A stretch of DNA of 64,000 bases from Varroa destructor (GCF_002443255.2 NW_019211457.1:47973043-48037042), one strand, 5' to 3'; shown: positions 1 through 13,971, numbered from the stretch's first letter. Notes: generated from the sequence alone by a model not told the origin. A program made the numbers and translations.

Positions 1-3000
1 AAAATTAAAATTTATAGATTAAAAAGGTTTCGAACCTTCATGAGCCGGGCTCGATAAGTTTGTAATGACTTTTATAACTGTTAAGGGTTAAGAGATCAGG
101 AATCCAGAGTGTGGCATCAATTCCTGAAAGAGTTAAAGTGCCATTTTGTTTTTATGCTGCAGCTCTAATATTCAATTTATTATTTAAGCGCCAAATTATA
201 TTTTACCTATTGGCCTACACAGCTTGTGTGAATTTAGAACGTACTAAACTCAAGGAACAAATTAACTGTTTTCTTTCTGCTACCTATAAGTTTATAAGTT
301 TAAATAAGTATTTTATTTTTTCTTTTTTTTTCATAAACAGAAAACGCGGGAAGTGATACAAGCTAACCCTTAAATACAGAAAAGCAAACAACAGTGTTAT
401 ATAACTGATTTGATAATAATGTGAAACCATGGTTTTCTAAAGAAAGGTTACAAAATTTCACGGAATCAAAGTTCACGGGTTTGAAGGGAGTCTTCATTCC
501 AAATCATTGCACCGTTTCTACGCTAATGTAAATATATTTTCAGATAGTAATATATACATAAAATGATGGATAGTTTACAAACTAATTTAGATGTCAGGTC
601 AATTTTCCATACCTCACTATTTTTTTTGTTTTCTTTCTTTTTGGTTATGAAATACGCCGTCCAATCTAAATATAAACTCTTGCAGAATAAATATTGCGTG
701 AAAGGTTGCCATCCTTACTTTAGTGCTTTTATAAGGTTACGTAATTTTTTAAATACCCTAAAAAATTTTACGTAGGAATCAAAAAAATTAATTCTACGTT
801 CAAAACTGTAATACCTTTTAAAATGATTGGGTCTAGATTTCAAAGTCACTTGAAAGACCTTGCATAAGCTTCACTTTAAGCTGACATTTCGCGTATACAA
901 AACCTGTTAAAGGCTAAAATATGAACAATTCTAAGTGTAAGTATGAAATGCCTGCATTACAAATGTCACTTAATTCAATTTGTGATCCTAGTTAATTGCG
1001 TTAAGCTTATTAGTAGCCTTTTTCTGCGTAATCTACATCTCTAACAAATACAATATGCAGTGAAACTTATTATTTATGTTGCTTCCTCAGTTGTCTACAA
1101 CTGGTTTAACACCAAACCCATGACTGGCAGTCAATTTGACCGTCCTCAAAGGTTTAACTTAAATATTAAAAGCTAACCATCGCCGAAACGACATCGTAAA
1201 ACTGCAGTTCATAAAATTATCTTAATTCTGGTCAGTGATTAGGATAAGCATCTAAGTATTGATGGATCTAGTGTTAATACTGAGAAAATAATTGTGAGAA
1301 TATTAATATTAGCATTATTGTTTTCTAATATTAACAGTGATAATAATGGTATCGTTAAGAGATATCTGCTTGAAATAGAAAGTTGCCGAAATATAAAATA
1401 CTTTGTAACTAAGAACTAGAAAGTAGACCTATTTGACTTTTGTTTAAGCTTCGTACATCAAACCTGCGCGAGGAAGCTCCTTCTGAAGCCAAACATTTTG
1501 TTCTGGGGTTAGATCTAATATATTAGCAAAACAGCTAGGACTATAGAATTGAATTAACAGGGAGGGCATCTTCGAGATACAATCTTTACCGACAGAAGAT
1601 TTAGGGGGGCCACGTTTACGAATACACCACCACAAATCATTCACTGTCCTTAAGTGGTTATTAAAAGTTTGCAAATGTTTGTACCACAACTTGTCTATGG
1701 TATTTGGATCAAAATGCGAAACTTACTGCGCCACATCTTACTGTGCGAATCCACACAAAACATCTTCATACCGGTCACCTAACATTCGTTAGCACAATTC
1801 ATCCCTAAAACTGAAGCGTAGCCTTTGGGTCCCTGTTTAAGGCAAAGTGTAAATACACTTCACGCGAAAAGCTATTCGCCTAAAACAATGTTCAAAGGTG
1901 TGATATAAAAATAAAAAGCAGATGTATATGATTTTTACTATTACTTGGAAGAATAAAGTTTTTATTGATTCAAATGCGCTAGAAATTGCAAAATTAACTT
2001 GATATAGAAAAAGTAATTCAATTGGTAATCAGAATTATGACAAATGGCTACTGATTCACATCTAGACGGCTCAATAAACTGTCAATTCAATTACTAAAGT
2101 TAAAAAAAATATTGAAAATTATATTCAAATATTATTTTCATTTTATAGCATGGGTAGACGTATATTCACAGCATTTGAACAAAACATTTATTGCGAGAGG
2201 TACATTTCATGGTTTATTACTTGTTATATCCTTGTCAATATATACTCTATGCAGAAATAATAGAAGAGTTCCACATATATAAAATAATGCGAGTGCCCAT
2301 ATTGAACTATTTGATTATTTATCTTTCCGATGCTATATATGGTGATTGCACAAGAAACGCACAAAAAACAGGGGTATACAGCTGCTATTCCTGCTCTTGC
2401 ACCACTAACGATAGTGGTGATTGTTTCGACGTTTTTTTAATAATAATGATGACAATGTTGCGCGGCCGTTCCAAATTTCAATCAAGGATATTTGAAACAG
2501 ATGGCTAACTGCCGTAACTGATATTATTTTTATCGTGCTCCCTATCCAATAAAGGTAACTTTTACTGGCTTTACTTTCGCATTATACGGGAAATATTGCA
2601 AAGGTTTGAAAAAAGGCAACCAGGTAGGCTGCTAGCACTAAGGCAGCGGAGAAGTAAGCGTAATTAGCGTATTAGTCCCTTGGTGCCTCCGTGTATCGTA
2701 GTACATAGTAGCACACATGGATCAACCTACATTATTTAACTCCAAGCCAGACATGTGCGACACAAATAAATTATATCCTGAAGCTTTGCGTCGCCTTTGA
2801 GTCGTGAAAGTGTATTTGTTCTGTCCAATAAATTCTGTAAATGAAGCCAATAAGGTGTTCGGATAATGGTAAATTGACCTCAGTCAATTAATTAATGTGT
2901 TGAATGCCAGTAAATCTATGCTCAAAGAGGAAAATAAAAAATCGCTCGTGTATATTTTCATAATGCATAATATCTAGATGGAATTACACAATATATATGC

Positions 3001-6000
3001 AAAAACCGAGTTCGTCTTTGAAAGGTTTGAGATCAATTAACGGCATTTAACGTAATTAACGGAAAGAAAAACAAACTTATCGTTGTACAATGCCAGCAAA
3101 TATCCGGTAGTGTAGCGGATGTGCCGCTAACAAGATACTTTTTTTGGGACGTATGGCAACAAGAATACTGTTCTATAGAGTTAAGGTAATCAGATTCTGC
3201 TTGAGAATGAATCTTGACGGACCGAATACGGGAGCTACAACACATCAGCTTTGATAGGTTCCCTGAAAAACATTGTTAGGGGAAATATTTGGAAGTGTCT
3301 AGGTTGGTCGTGAGACTACGAGTTAACATGCAAGTCAGTGCAGTATCACTAAACTTTGGCGACTAAATACACCTAAACGACATTTTTTGATCAAGTAAAG
3401 GTGGTCAATAAATAAGATGTAATCCAACAAAAAGCACCGTCTATCTGGTTAATTATTCGCCAACTAAGTGCATTAATATATCGTAAAAATTCACACGAAA
3501 ATCACATACATGGTCTTGGAAGTTTCAATCCTGTAGTAGTAGTGGCTACCGTTACTAACCCAATTGGGTTAATTCTATATCTAAATGGTATTCGCAAGAG
3601 GATTCAAAAGTCTTTGATCGAGAACGCTGTGACCATGTCTCCTATTGTTAAATAAATAATATGACGAAAGTAATAATGAGTTTTTATATCATTATTTTAA
3701 GTTAGTCTGACAGTAGTGCTTCAGAATTACAGATATTGTTACACTACAAAATTGATGATCACCTATTCTATTTATAGGGGTAATTCAGCAGTTTGTGAAG
3801 CAAGTTAATGCTCATAAAAAGTATAAAGCAAAGCCTTTTAGAAAATTGCTTCTGGCCTAAGATATATACATACTTTAAACTAATTTGGTAAAAACAGTTG
3901 AACTAGGCTTGGAGAAAGCATACTGGTATGCCACAAAAACTGACAAATAATTGTGAAGATGATAATGACTTCATATTTTGAAATAATACACAACACTGAC
4001 TATTTAGTTATGTGAATGTTGAGAATGTAAGACATTGAATATGGTTATTTCGCAGTTCGCAGGTTTTGCTTGCAATAGTATGACCTATATTGCTGTGTAG
4101 TTCCTTGTCGCTGTTGATCTCTTTTTCACATACATCCACACCGTTCGCCTTCATTCAATATAAAATTCGTCGATGAACCTGGATTTCCAGGAAAAAAACT
4201 TCGTCTTTAGCAATATCTTCAAAAAAAGTCCTTTTCAGCGACCGTTCGATGTTGGAAAGGTCTTTTGATTGTGCATTGTCGACTGACGACAGGCCAGTTG
4301 CCCACCAAGAGCCGCACGTACAGTTACAGTGTACAGCGCCGTCCTGTTAAATGAAAAATGCATCGTTGTCCTACAGCCTCTTTGGGATTGTTGCAGTTAT
4401 TACCGTCCTGTCTTCTCTATAAGGGAATTCCATAGAATATTAAGAACCCAAGAAGCCAACTATTTAACTATTTCACGACATCACTCATAATGCTTTTATG
4501 AGTTCATTACACTATTTTAGATATCATGATTATTTACAGTAGGTAGATATATTTTCTTTGTATTGCCATCTTAATAACTATCTATTTCTTCCGCTAATAT
4601 AAAACTCTAAGATCCAGGACTCAATGAAATCATAGTGGTCTTTTACGTTTGTTTTTTTGAACATTTTTCCCTTCCAAAATTTTTCTACATTTTGAAGTAG
4701 ATTGTCGTACATTTTGTCACATTGTAGTGAATAATCAGGATAAATATCTGACTTTTATCTGATCTGAAATCTAATTCCAATTCCTTCGTTTTTATAACGT
4801 GACTTTAGAATTATGCAATTTTTCGATTTTTTTAAATTTTTTTCTGCTTTTCCTGTAACCAGTTCAAGCGCGTCAAAAGTAATCGTTTTCCCTTAGGTAT
4901 AGCTACATATGTTTCCTAAGAAAGGTGAGAAAACTGGATTATTAAAATTTTCCAAGTACACTTCTTATAGGTCACCTAAATTTTCGGTTTGTCTATGATG
5001 CACGACAAGAAATGCGCAGGAATAACAATTGGGGCTAGCTAATCTTAGTAATAATTAGTTTAATCTAGCTTCCCAACAAGCACACAAAAGTGCGGGAAAA
5101 TATGTGGTTGCCAAGTGATTCGTTTTCGGTTCGAAAAAAGTGATTCGAAGTCTAGATAAAATCTTTTGAGCTCTAGATTTGGTGCTGGTATTGAGCATAA
5201 CTACGATGACTGACTTTAACTATAAAGCAAACAGTGCTTGTGCAAAAGAACTTAGAGCACCATGTGTTAAATTTAAAAACCAAATACGTTACTACCGCAT
5301 TACGCGAAGTTGCGAAGACTATAGTTGACGAGAAATTACCTAACACGGGCTCAAATCGTTTTGTTTTGGACCTTCTAGCGTCTCAAGTGCTCTGTTTCAC
5401 ACATAATTTAATTTGCGCCAACGCTTGGCTAAAGCATGTCTGATAAATATAGTATATAGTAAACATTAGAGTATCAAAATAAAACTGATTCGGGACAGAG
5501 ACGCAAATATCGTGAGTACGTGAAACGGAGTTCGAAAATCTTTGTATATTTTACATCATGTTACTTTTTCAAAAATATGTGCATTTACTTGCCTATATAT
5601 ACCACATAAGCCGCCAAGATTCGCCCCGCAGCTCTTGTGTTATTATTAGTTTCACTGATTCGGTTATTGCCACACCCTAGCCAATGTAAATTATCGCCAA
5701 AATGAAAACTAAAAATTATCTAAAAGAAGTTATCCAATTGTGATACTAGGGAAAAATTATTGTCGTTGTTTTCGGCATCATGTATCACCTAGCCACAAAC
5801 TCCATTAGTCTGTTCTGTCAATTTTGCTATATTTCTGTTGTGCCTGTGTAACGAGAATCCTATTATTGCATACTTTATGGAATGTCAACCATTTTGCAAA
5901 GATTATTGTATTACCGCTCGGTGATAAAAAATGCGTTTTCACTGTGTAAAGCTCAGAAAGCTTAGAAAATTTATCAGAAAAGCGCATTTCTTAATTAACA

Positions 6001-6449
6001 GCATCGCTTGTGGGAATCCTGGATTTAGAAAATGACCCTCTCTCACAAGATATTTAACCAGTTACCATGAATTTGAATAATTGAATACCCTACCATGAAA
6101 CTCTGTCAGGCCCGTTTTTCAAGGTTAACGCCTAATGTATTACGCGGACAAGATTCCATTGAAGTATTCACCTGGTGCTGTGAAACTTTCACTTACTAAG
6201 TTCCGGGCACCCTATGCAGAAGCCTTGGTACAAAACTGACTCACATATTACCCCAAACTAAGGCTTGCAGAAGCGACCAATTGATGTGTAAACTTATTAG
6301 TCGCATCCCGGTCCATTCTTTTGTAAGGTTGTTTACATCGCCAGCAGCAGTAGTCTCGTGGAAGACCTTATCCTGTTCTCCTACAACGTACCCGTTTGTC
6401 TAGTGGGGTCGCATTTACTTGCGCTTATCTGCCAATGCCATAATTTCAG
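1..6449. other. noncoding AT-rich stretch
   Basis: No gene is supported here. All open frames are short and lack convincing splice context. A small inverted repeat with arms TAATATTAG/CTAATATTA lies near 1,303-1,345. An AACTGGTTT half-type CP2/Grainyhead motif occurs near 1,099, but one such match is expected by chance. An open frame at 5,210-5,443 (+) has a protein-like pattern and is treated as a finding, not annotated as a gene. Confidence 0.6.
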
Positions 6450-8350
6450 GTTCTGTGGGATCATCTACATATAGCGTTATTTTCTTTGTTTAGTTTGGCA
6501 GCTGTTCCTCCGTTCTAGTGTGTCAACCTCAAGTACTACGTTTCCAGCTAACTATTGTCCTCAATGCCAGTGTTCAGCCATATTGCAGATATATTGAACG
6601 AAGCTGCGGAGGCCGGCGCTCATAGCACCGATGTGCTTCAGTTCAGCAGTATGGCAGCGTTCTTTCGGAAAGCAATCCACCAAAGAATGCCTAGCATTAT
6701 CTTCCGTTGCCGTATACGTGTGTTCGCGAAAATACTTGATCTTTTATGTGCAGATACCTGTGGAAGTTCCCGTGTCCTCTCATGAGCAGGGTTATATAGT
6801 TTGTCAGTTCCCCTCAGAGCCTATTAATTCAATTAATTCAAGTCTCCCATTACGCTTGCGAGGCAGTCATAGCGTCAATTGACATAGGCTAATTAGGGCC
6901 CTTTAGACCTTATCGATCGCTAAACTTTAGGTATAACTCTCGCTTCAACTAGGGTCGCAGAAGCACCTTGTTTTATACGTCTGGATGATAATGAATGCAA
7001 AAATAACCTGGGCTTTGCGTAGTAGCGCTTTGTTTCCCTTTGTTTTCGATGTCGGCGCAAACCAAACCAGAGCCTTAAATAGGGTAACAGATTTGGCAAT
7101 CAACATGAGGAGTCTTTGTTTCCCTTCCTTTGGCCCATAGATATTTGGCATTACCGTACCAAGTTCTTCCGTCATACGTCGTACGTAAAGGGTGATTTGA
7201 TTTCCACATCTGAGTGTACCTTCAAATATCTAGCTAATATACCATTTTAATTTCTTCGCCGTTTAAGTAAACAGGACAAGGAAAGGGACAACTAAGTCGG
7301 TAGCGTACAAGATAAAGTCCGCATTTGAATGGAATCCGTGAAACTGAGGACATCGTAGGCAATCATACAAGGCAGATGGCATAAAGCCATACTTTTCAGT
7401 AAAACCTTGAATCCGTTTCTTTACGATGAATTTAATTTCTTTAGCCAGAACCTATGAAGCCCAATGTATCTGTAAGATCCCTCTCCTTGGCATCAAAATT
7501 ATTTTCGTTTTTCTTCAGCCTTCGAAGAAATTTCTTTTTTTCAAAACCTCCGTAGCAACTTCAGCCGCTAACAAAAACAATTCCTCAAAAAGAAGCTTCA
7601 ATGCTACTATTAGAATGCGGTCGAGGCTCCAAGCCTTTCCCACCTTGAATCATTGTACTTCCTTAACCTTATATAACAACATAGCCGAAATGTTTTTAGA
7701 CAGAGCTAGCTTCCAGGCAGATCTCAATCTATTAATAGGTTTGATGACTAAGGAAAATTTTCTTTATGATTTCTTCTCTTTTTTCATCTAAAAAACAACT
7801 TTACCTTTAATTTTAAATCTCTCCGCGAATTACATCCTTCGCAGGGCCCCATAGGCCTTCATTTATTGTCACCAGACACTGTTGTCCAGCATGTTTTATT
7901 ACTCCTGCTGATCTGTTCAGCCTTGTGGCGTCTTTTGAGTTATGCCATCAAAGCGACTAGCTTTCTGTGGCAATCTTTACATGTCATTCGATCGCCTTGT
8001 CTTTCGGCATGCTTTGGTTATCCATAGTGTTTGGAAGTGTGGGGGCACACTGACCTTTTAGGGCATAAGTGTTTACAGATGTTCAAACGGGAGGGTATAT
8101 ATTAGGGGGTGGTGGTAAAGATTAATCTAGACAATTTTTGCGTTATAATTCATCGCAGTCTCAGAAATGGCTTAAATGAAAATGTCATTTTTCGAGTGGG
8201 TTTCTTTATAGTCTCCATATTTCGACGTTGAAAGTATCTGTTTAGAAACAATCCGGAAACGGCTACCGTGCGAGCATTGCCATCGACTTTAAAAACAACT
8301 CGTTGAGTAGATTTCATGACGAGTAAGAAGTCCTCAAGTGGCTTATGCAC
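6450..8350 (-). mobile_element. degenerate R1-clade-like non-LTR retrotransposon (LINE)
   Basis: This is a decayed LINE read on the minus strand with frameshifts and stops. Reading downward from 8,350 there are endonuclease-like residues (LEDFLL near 8,335), then the linker NEGLWGPAKDVIRG (7,863-7,816) corresponding to the DPWG..Y..V motif between endonuclease and reverse transcriptase. Next are QGFTEKYG...ALYDCL (about 7,410-7,340, the PQGS...YD block) and YATDLVV (7,307-7,296 and on), a mutated YADD polymerase box. RLLMLIAKSVTLFKALVW (about 7,115-7,050) is the post-RT block, and GHGNFHRYLH (6,777-6,748) is the GHG.F..YL segment before the C-terminal zinc knuckle. Order and spacing match R1-type ORF2, but the ~1.9 kb span is shorter than an intact ORF2 of about 1,000 codons, so pieces are lost. 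No ORF1, poly-A tail or target-site duplication was recognised, and the ends are approximate. It cannot encode an active enzyme. Confidence 0.75.
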
Positions 8351-11300
8351 GAAATAGCAATATCCTTGAGCAATCGTTTAATAGAATAAATAAAGTGTTA
8401 TACTACCATTTAAAACACAGAAAAATATATCCTATGTTAGCTCTGCAGCTACCTAAAAAAGAGGAAGGGGCACAGTATTACTGATGCCGAGGGATACTAA
8501 CTAACTTACCAAAAGCTGGGTCTCGACTTATTGCTGGTATCGTAGCAAAAACGAATTATCTCAATTCCACTCAAATAGTAGGCGCCAGGCAGCTGAAAGA
8601 GTCTCCAAAGAAAGTATTTCATAAGCGAAATAAAGGCAGACGCGGATATAAGAATGTAATCATGTCTAATTCGATAATTTTTTTATCTATAAAATAAAGG
8701 CTACTTATAGGTTACTGATGCGCTTCATTTTGTTCACAACCAGAAGTGGCCAATTGCCCTAATAAGATGAAAGACAAGCACATCGATAGTCATTCATGCT
8801 GGTTGTGAGCTCTTTTCGTCAATGTTGTATCGGTCTTCTACAACCTTCAGTGTTTATTTTTTATGGTTATATTGAATTGATTTAGGTATACTTCTCCATT
8901 CAGCGAAAAGTAAGCCTATACGTTAAACCAGTGCTGACTTTTCTAAATCATCTATATGACAGTTCTTGGCATGGTTGTCACTATCTTTGCGTACAGTAGG
9001 CTAGTCAACGCGTCACCCTTTCGGTATAATGGAGGCATTTCACATGCGTTCTCTGCTGTATGTGCTCAGTGCAGAATCTATGCGCCACAGCCGACACTTC
9101 TGACCACTGTTTCTTTTGCTCCGGTAGCTAGTTAGAGCGTTAACCTTACGTTGTTTCTAGGTACATTCTCCTTACCTTACACGTGAAAGGCGCATTCCTG
9201 TAGTTTCGTCTTCTATACAAAAAGCATTCCCCCGTTTGGGTCACTCCTCGCGTAGATTTTAATTTAATATAGCTTTATTTTCACAATTAATTTCTTTGTT
9301 ACTATATCCGCAAGACTTATTAGAGATATTTAGAGCTAACGCAAATAGGTATGATCTATGTTTACAGATTACATATCTCGGTATCCTCCGTTAGATATAC
9401 CAATTAAAAACATATAGAGGGTTAGAACAATTGTCAGCAACGGACAGCCACCATTACCACACTTTCATATATAGAACAAAATAATGATAGGAATAGTAAT
9501 AACAATTACATCCGATGTTATTCAGCCTTGATTTTACAAATAGTTGGCAGGCTTTCTAGCTGAGCCTCTTAGTCTCATTGTTCAAAGATCTATGAGAGTG
9601 GCTCTGTTCTCAACGTTCTTCGTCAATCTATTGTACCCCTGTATACATCAGAGGTTTGAAGCGCAAAGGTGACAACTACGAGGGAATTCACAAGAACCAA
9701 TTGTGTAAATTTTATGTAAACATTATTTAACGTAGCATTTTTAGTCTTTCGCAGGAAACTCTGGTATATTATAATATAAGGTGGGTAAAATGTTTGTATG
9801 CCGTTTAGTTCCGCCCCTTGTGTCTATGAAGAAGCAAGGACTAATAGACTATCGCGCGATAAACGTGGCAGCGTTTGCGGTTTGCGAATGATGGAACGCT
9901 GCACTTAAAAACAGTATTCGGTTTTCTTAAAAACTTATATTGAGACGGGAAATCGGTTATAGTAACACTCCATAAGCCTCGCACAGAATAAGAAAATAAC
10001 ACTGAAGCGATTGATAAAAAAATGAAGAAGCTTGCTTACTAGCAGATAAAGCCATGCCAGGGAGACCGTGAACCGAACGAGCAAGTCTCAACGTCGCTGT
10101 AGCACGGAACAGTTTGGATGCCGAACGACCTGAACGCTACGTCGTGCTCAACAACTCTGCCTATCAAAAACCACTCTACCATGCATTTTTAAACACAACT
10201 GTATCTTTATCTCTACAGGATACAATTGACTCGACAATTATAGGTTCAGGACCATCACAAGTGTCATTTATTTGCTAGTCATATATCGGAGCGCTAGGCA
10301 CCTGCTAATGATTTTTTTAATCACATTATCTTGTTTATTTTAGATTGGATAACTATGCAGATAAACAAAATCGTCGTGATTGGGGTTTTGAGAACCCGAG
10401 AATAAGTATTGAACAACGGCTTCACTCACAAAAAATTACCTTGTGGTATGGCCTGTGTTACGAAGGTTTTACTGGGTCCTTCTGTTTCGAACATAACAAT
10501 TGAATGGCTACAGCAGTCAATGGCAAGCTTTTTCAGAACATGTCATAAACCTTTCTAAGTACCGAAATTAGATGTAAACAACATTTGGTTTTAACGAAAT
10601 AAAACAATTATGTACACCAAGCGGGAAACAATCAATCTACTTAGAACGATGTTTCCAGGCCGGCTGATTTTATTGCACACTGGTGACATAGAGTGGCCGT
10701 TCCAGCCTTGTGATTCGACTACTGATCTTTGCTGTGAAGTTATGTGAAGGACCATGTGTATCAAAGAACGCCAAAAATAATCTGCGACCCAAAAAGGCCA
10801 ATTTTCCTAAAGTGATTGGTGAAAGCAATTCTAATCTATGCATAGCCACGATTCAAAATCCATGTTTTGGCTCACAGCTTAGATGAGACATACGTTGATA
10901 GAACTTGCAGATGTTGCTGCGTAAAAGTGATCTAGGTGTAGCTGCTTTGACTTCACTACAATTTTCGATAGAATTGCTAATTGACTTGTGAGTCTCAAAA
11001 TTCGGAAAGATTGATCCTTGAACTATTAAATCTATTGGTAACCATTTAACAAATGAAAATGTCAGTGTTGAAATAAGAACAGCTGTGCTGGAAAGACCTT
11101 GCCTTGGTCCATTTGCACGAATATATGAAGGTAAGTGGGATTAGGTTTTAGGAAAAATCAGTACGATGCTATTGGAAATAAAACAGGGAAAAAATACATA
11201 GAAAAAAGCGAAACAATACCGAAGGCATTTTTTATATAGTTATTTCGCATTTCGACTTATCTCGCATACCATCTATGCAACAACACAAATAGATACAAGC

Positions 11301-13161
11301 ACCATTCTCTTATTATCAAAAGATAAAACGATAATACAGAACAGTATCAAATATATATAAAAAAAAACGAATAATATTCTAAAAGACAGACTGGGATGAC
11401 ATGGAATGCACATAATATCCACTTTGAGGTTTCAAAAAAATGTACTTTTTATAACAAGCCTACATGACGTTTGCTTGCGCAATTAACAAAAGCTTACTGC
11501 CATTTTAAAAAGGCTAAAACAATGCTAAAATATTTTTTTTTATTATAATGAAAAGAAAAACTTTGCGAGGCAACCCTTTTAGTTAGTTTCAAAAAATAGG
11601 CCTACTATCTAAAAAAGTGCTGTTTCAGCTATAAGCCCAAGTCTTTTAAATTGTCAGATCCCATATTCTTATGGAGTATAAAAGGCGAATCACACGTTGC
11701 TCTGGTAAAGCAATAGTTTTGTAAAATCGTGTATTTATAATTATCCTTTCAGTTGCCGACAACAATTGCCGGTTGTCTTCATTCTCGGTCAGTGTTTATA
11801 TTTACATATATTTGCTTTTTTTTTGTATATATAGACATATCGAAGCACTATGATAGCAAATAGTAATGCATCAAAAGACAATAATTTCTTTGTGTGTAAA
11901 TAACTTCAACGCCTATACAACAAGCCATCATTGAAGAAATCCCTGACATTTTGTTACTGTTATAATAATGGACAAACGTGAAAATAATTGACTGATTAAT
12001 ACTATTTAGGACCTTAGGATCCTCAGGTGAGTTCATATAGTATAACATTGACAGACATGAGTCATCCCTTGTAATAGCAAAGGATGATAAAATTGTGCCA
12101 ATAAGCGTAGAGACCACGGTAATAATGTTGCTGCTTGGTAACATTTCGTTTCTTACAAAAAAGCGATCCTAAAAACTAATTGAACTATTATGGTAGCCAA
12201 AGGGATTCCGACAAACCGTTGCGGCAGAACTGGAAGTCACCTATTAGTCACCTATTTACAAATCATAATCACTGCATCGGTGACAAAAGCAGTAAGGGCA
12301 AGGAAACAAAGACATTTTTTGTCAATCCAACTCTGGCATATTTTTAATTGAGTTTTTATGTGGTTTTCCTCACAAAGCAAGACAACCGACTATGAATCTG
12401 GTTGTAAAGACTCATTTTCGATATATTTGAGAAAAGTAGAGCATTTATATAGGAGAGAGCTAATGCAGTGAGAGTAAATAAAGCATATACGTTCCCGAAT
12501 CAGACGTGAAAAGAACTTCTTTCTGCCATACATGTCAAATCTTGTTATAACCAGGTTCCACGTTTTGTCTTCATCCATATAATATCGTAATTTTATTTGA
12601 CCAGCGCTTAGATGGTCTAGACTCACTTAACACAATGTAAATGAGCTTTATTATTATTTCCCGAACTTTAACTCTTCTAGCCTAGCTATCGCAGTTTTTT
12701 TTGTAGGACAGCACCTAAGTCAGATCATTTTATTCCTGTGTACAGAAAAGCATAATATGTCAATCACTTTTCAAAACGACAAAGGCCCCAACTTAGTATG
12801 TGTATGTAGTCCTTTTAATTCGTTCCCTTTAGGTAGGTGATTGATATGATAATTATGCGCTAATTTTGAGGACATGCGAGAGGCATCGCTGAGGATGGTA
12901 ATGCAAGTTAATAGTAGAAAAGAACGTGCCTGCCATGCTTGACAGTGGCTTGAAACGTAGCAGATGGTAAGCACGTTTATAGCCGTCATGAGGAGAAGAA
13001 GAAGAGGAGAAGTAGGCAAAAAATCATGAAAAACTCATATCTGCGAGGCGCTCAAGCTAAAGAAAAATGCAAGTTGCTTCTTGACTGGTAAGACGGGATA
13101 CTAACCGAATAGGAATGGCGTTGAATTCTATAGTATCTAGACATAACTAAGCAGTTTTTAG
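8351..13161. other. noncoding AT-rich stretch
   Basis: No gene is supported. Exon-like signals occur but do not build into a model. An excellent AAG|GTAAGT donor lies at 11,130/11,131 after a ~110-nt open frame (includes ERPCLGPFARIYE) that lacks a good acceptor. A CAG|GTGAGT donor lies near 12,027. A minus-strand frame at 12,771-13,019 starts with a hydrophobic signal-like stretch but has no supporting context. Confidence 0.5.
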
Positions 13162-13318
13162 GACCACTGCTTTGTCCTCTTCCTCACAAAAAAGCTACAT
13201 GAAAATAATGCCAGTCATGTCCAAAAACACAGGGACCTTAACTGTGCTGTCGATGACATTTTTGGCCCTTCTTGGGATCCTTATACTATATAAAAAAAAG
13301 TTCGGAAAACTGTTTAAT
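13162..13318 (+). CDS. candidate exon of a small single-pass membrane protein
   Basis: I do not recognise the product. The exon is inferred from a branch-point-like TAACTAA and acceptor tttttag|G at 13,161, an open frame of 52 codons, and a perfect donor AAT|GTAAGT after 13,318. The frame contains a hydrophobic run of about 19 residues (TLTVLSMTFLALLGILILY) followed by KKKFGK, the layout of a membrane segment with a basic stop-transfer flank. An ATG at 13,199 could start a 74-residue protein together with the next exon; otherwise this is the tail of a longer protein with exons upstream. It leaves in phase 0 and matches the phase-0 frame of 13,867-13,971. Such signals do arise by chance in long AT-rich DNA, so this is a candidate only. 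Confidence 0.3.
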
Positions 13319-13866
13319 GTAAGTTTAATATTATATCTGAAAGTAACCAGATGGAAAAGGTAATCAAACCGGGCCTAGAAATAGAGACTCGAATAACTAT
13401 GCTGCCCGAGTTGGTTACTAATTTTGTGTTAAAAATGTTTTAACACACCGCAAAACATTTATTTGTTTAGAACTCTTAGATGGTGAGCATTTGTTCTAGT
13501 TACCTAGTAATAAACGATTCGCTGGATACAGTTCCGTTCCTTTAATGTCTCCATAATCGACTCTTCTAAAGGTATCTGGATGATAAAGAAAGTATGGCAT
13601 GGCAGTATATGACCTCTAAAAAAAGTTGTAATGCATTATCTTTCGGACAAGTCAAATGAAAGTTTCTGTGGAAATTAGTTGCGGATTCAAAAATGTTGGG
13701 GCTAACTCATCCATTGATCTATTTTAGCAATGCCACGAGAACGTTACCAAATTTCGTGCGTGAGTATGTTTAATAAAGCACGAAAAAAATTCAACTACTT
13801 TTTTTTCTCTAAAGATCACGATGATTTCCAAAGGAATCATTAATTCAGCCTTCTTTTTGCCTGCAG

Positions 13867-13971
13867 GATCAGAAACAGAGGCTGCCAGTCTCTTCAAGGG
13901 AATATAACGTAGTAGTCACAACTAACAAACACATCCATAAAGTAATTTTATTGTCTCTATCTAAATTTTAA
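13867..13971 (+). CDS. candidate terminal exon, cytoplasmic tail of the same membrane protein
   Basis: A strong acceptor (ttctttttgcctgcag|GAT) ends a 548-nt intron and opens a phase-0 frame of 34 codons beginning DQKQRLPVSSREY and ending LSLSKF before TAA at 13,969-13,971. ATTAAA, a common polyadenylation-signal variant, follows at 14,005-14,010, 34 nt after the stop, consistent with a short 3' UTR. Joined to 13,162-13,318 the frame stays open through the membrane segment. No homology is recognised. RNA evidence would decide whether it is real. Confidence 0.3.
   Translation, partial: DQKQRLPVSSREYNVVVTTNKHIHKVILLSLSKF

Noticed and set aside
27..45. GGTTCGAAACC-like B-box on the minus strand at the window edge
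   Set aside because: No matching A-box, T-stem or acceptor stem could be folded, so no tRNA is called.
7426..7791. 121-codon plus-strand frame
   Set aside because: It is antisense to the reverse-transcriptase region of the decayed LINE.
12771..13019. 82-codon minus-strand frame with a signal-peptide-like start
   Set aside because: It has a single short frame, no further domain, no splice continuation and low-complexity GAA/GAG sequence behind the Leu run.
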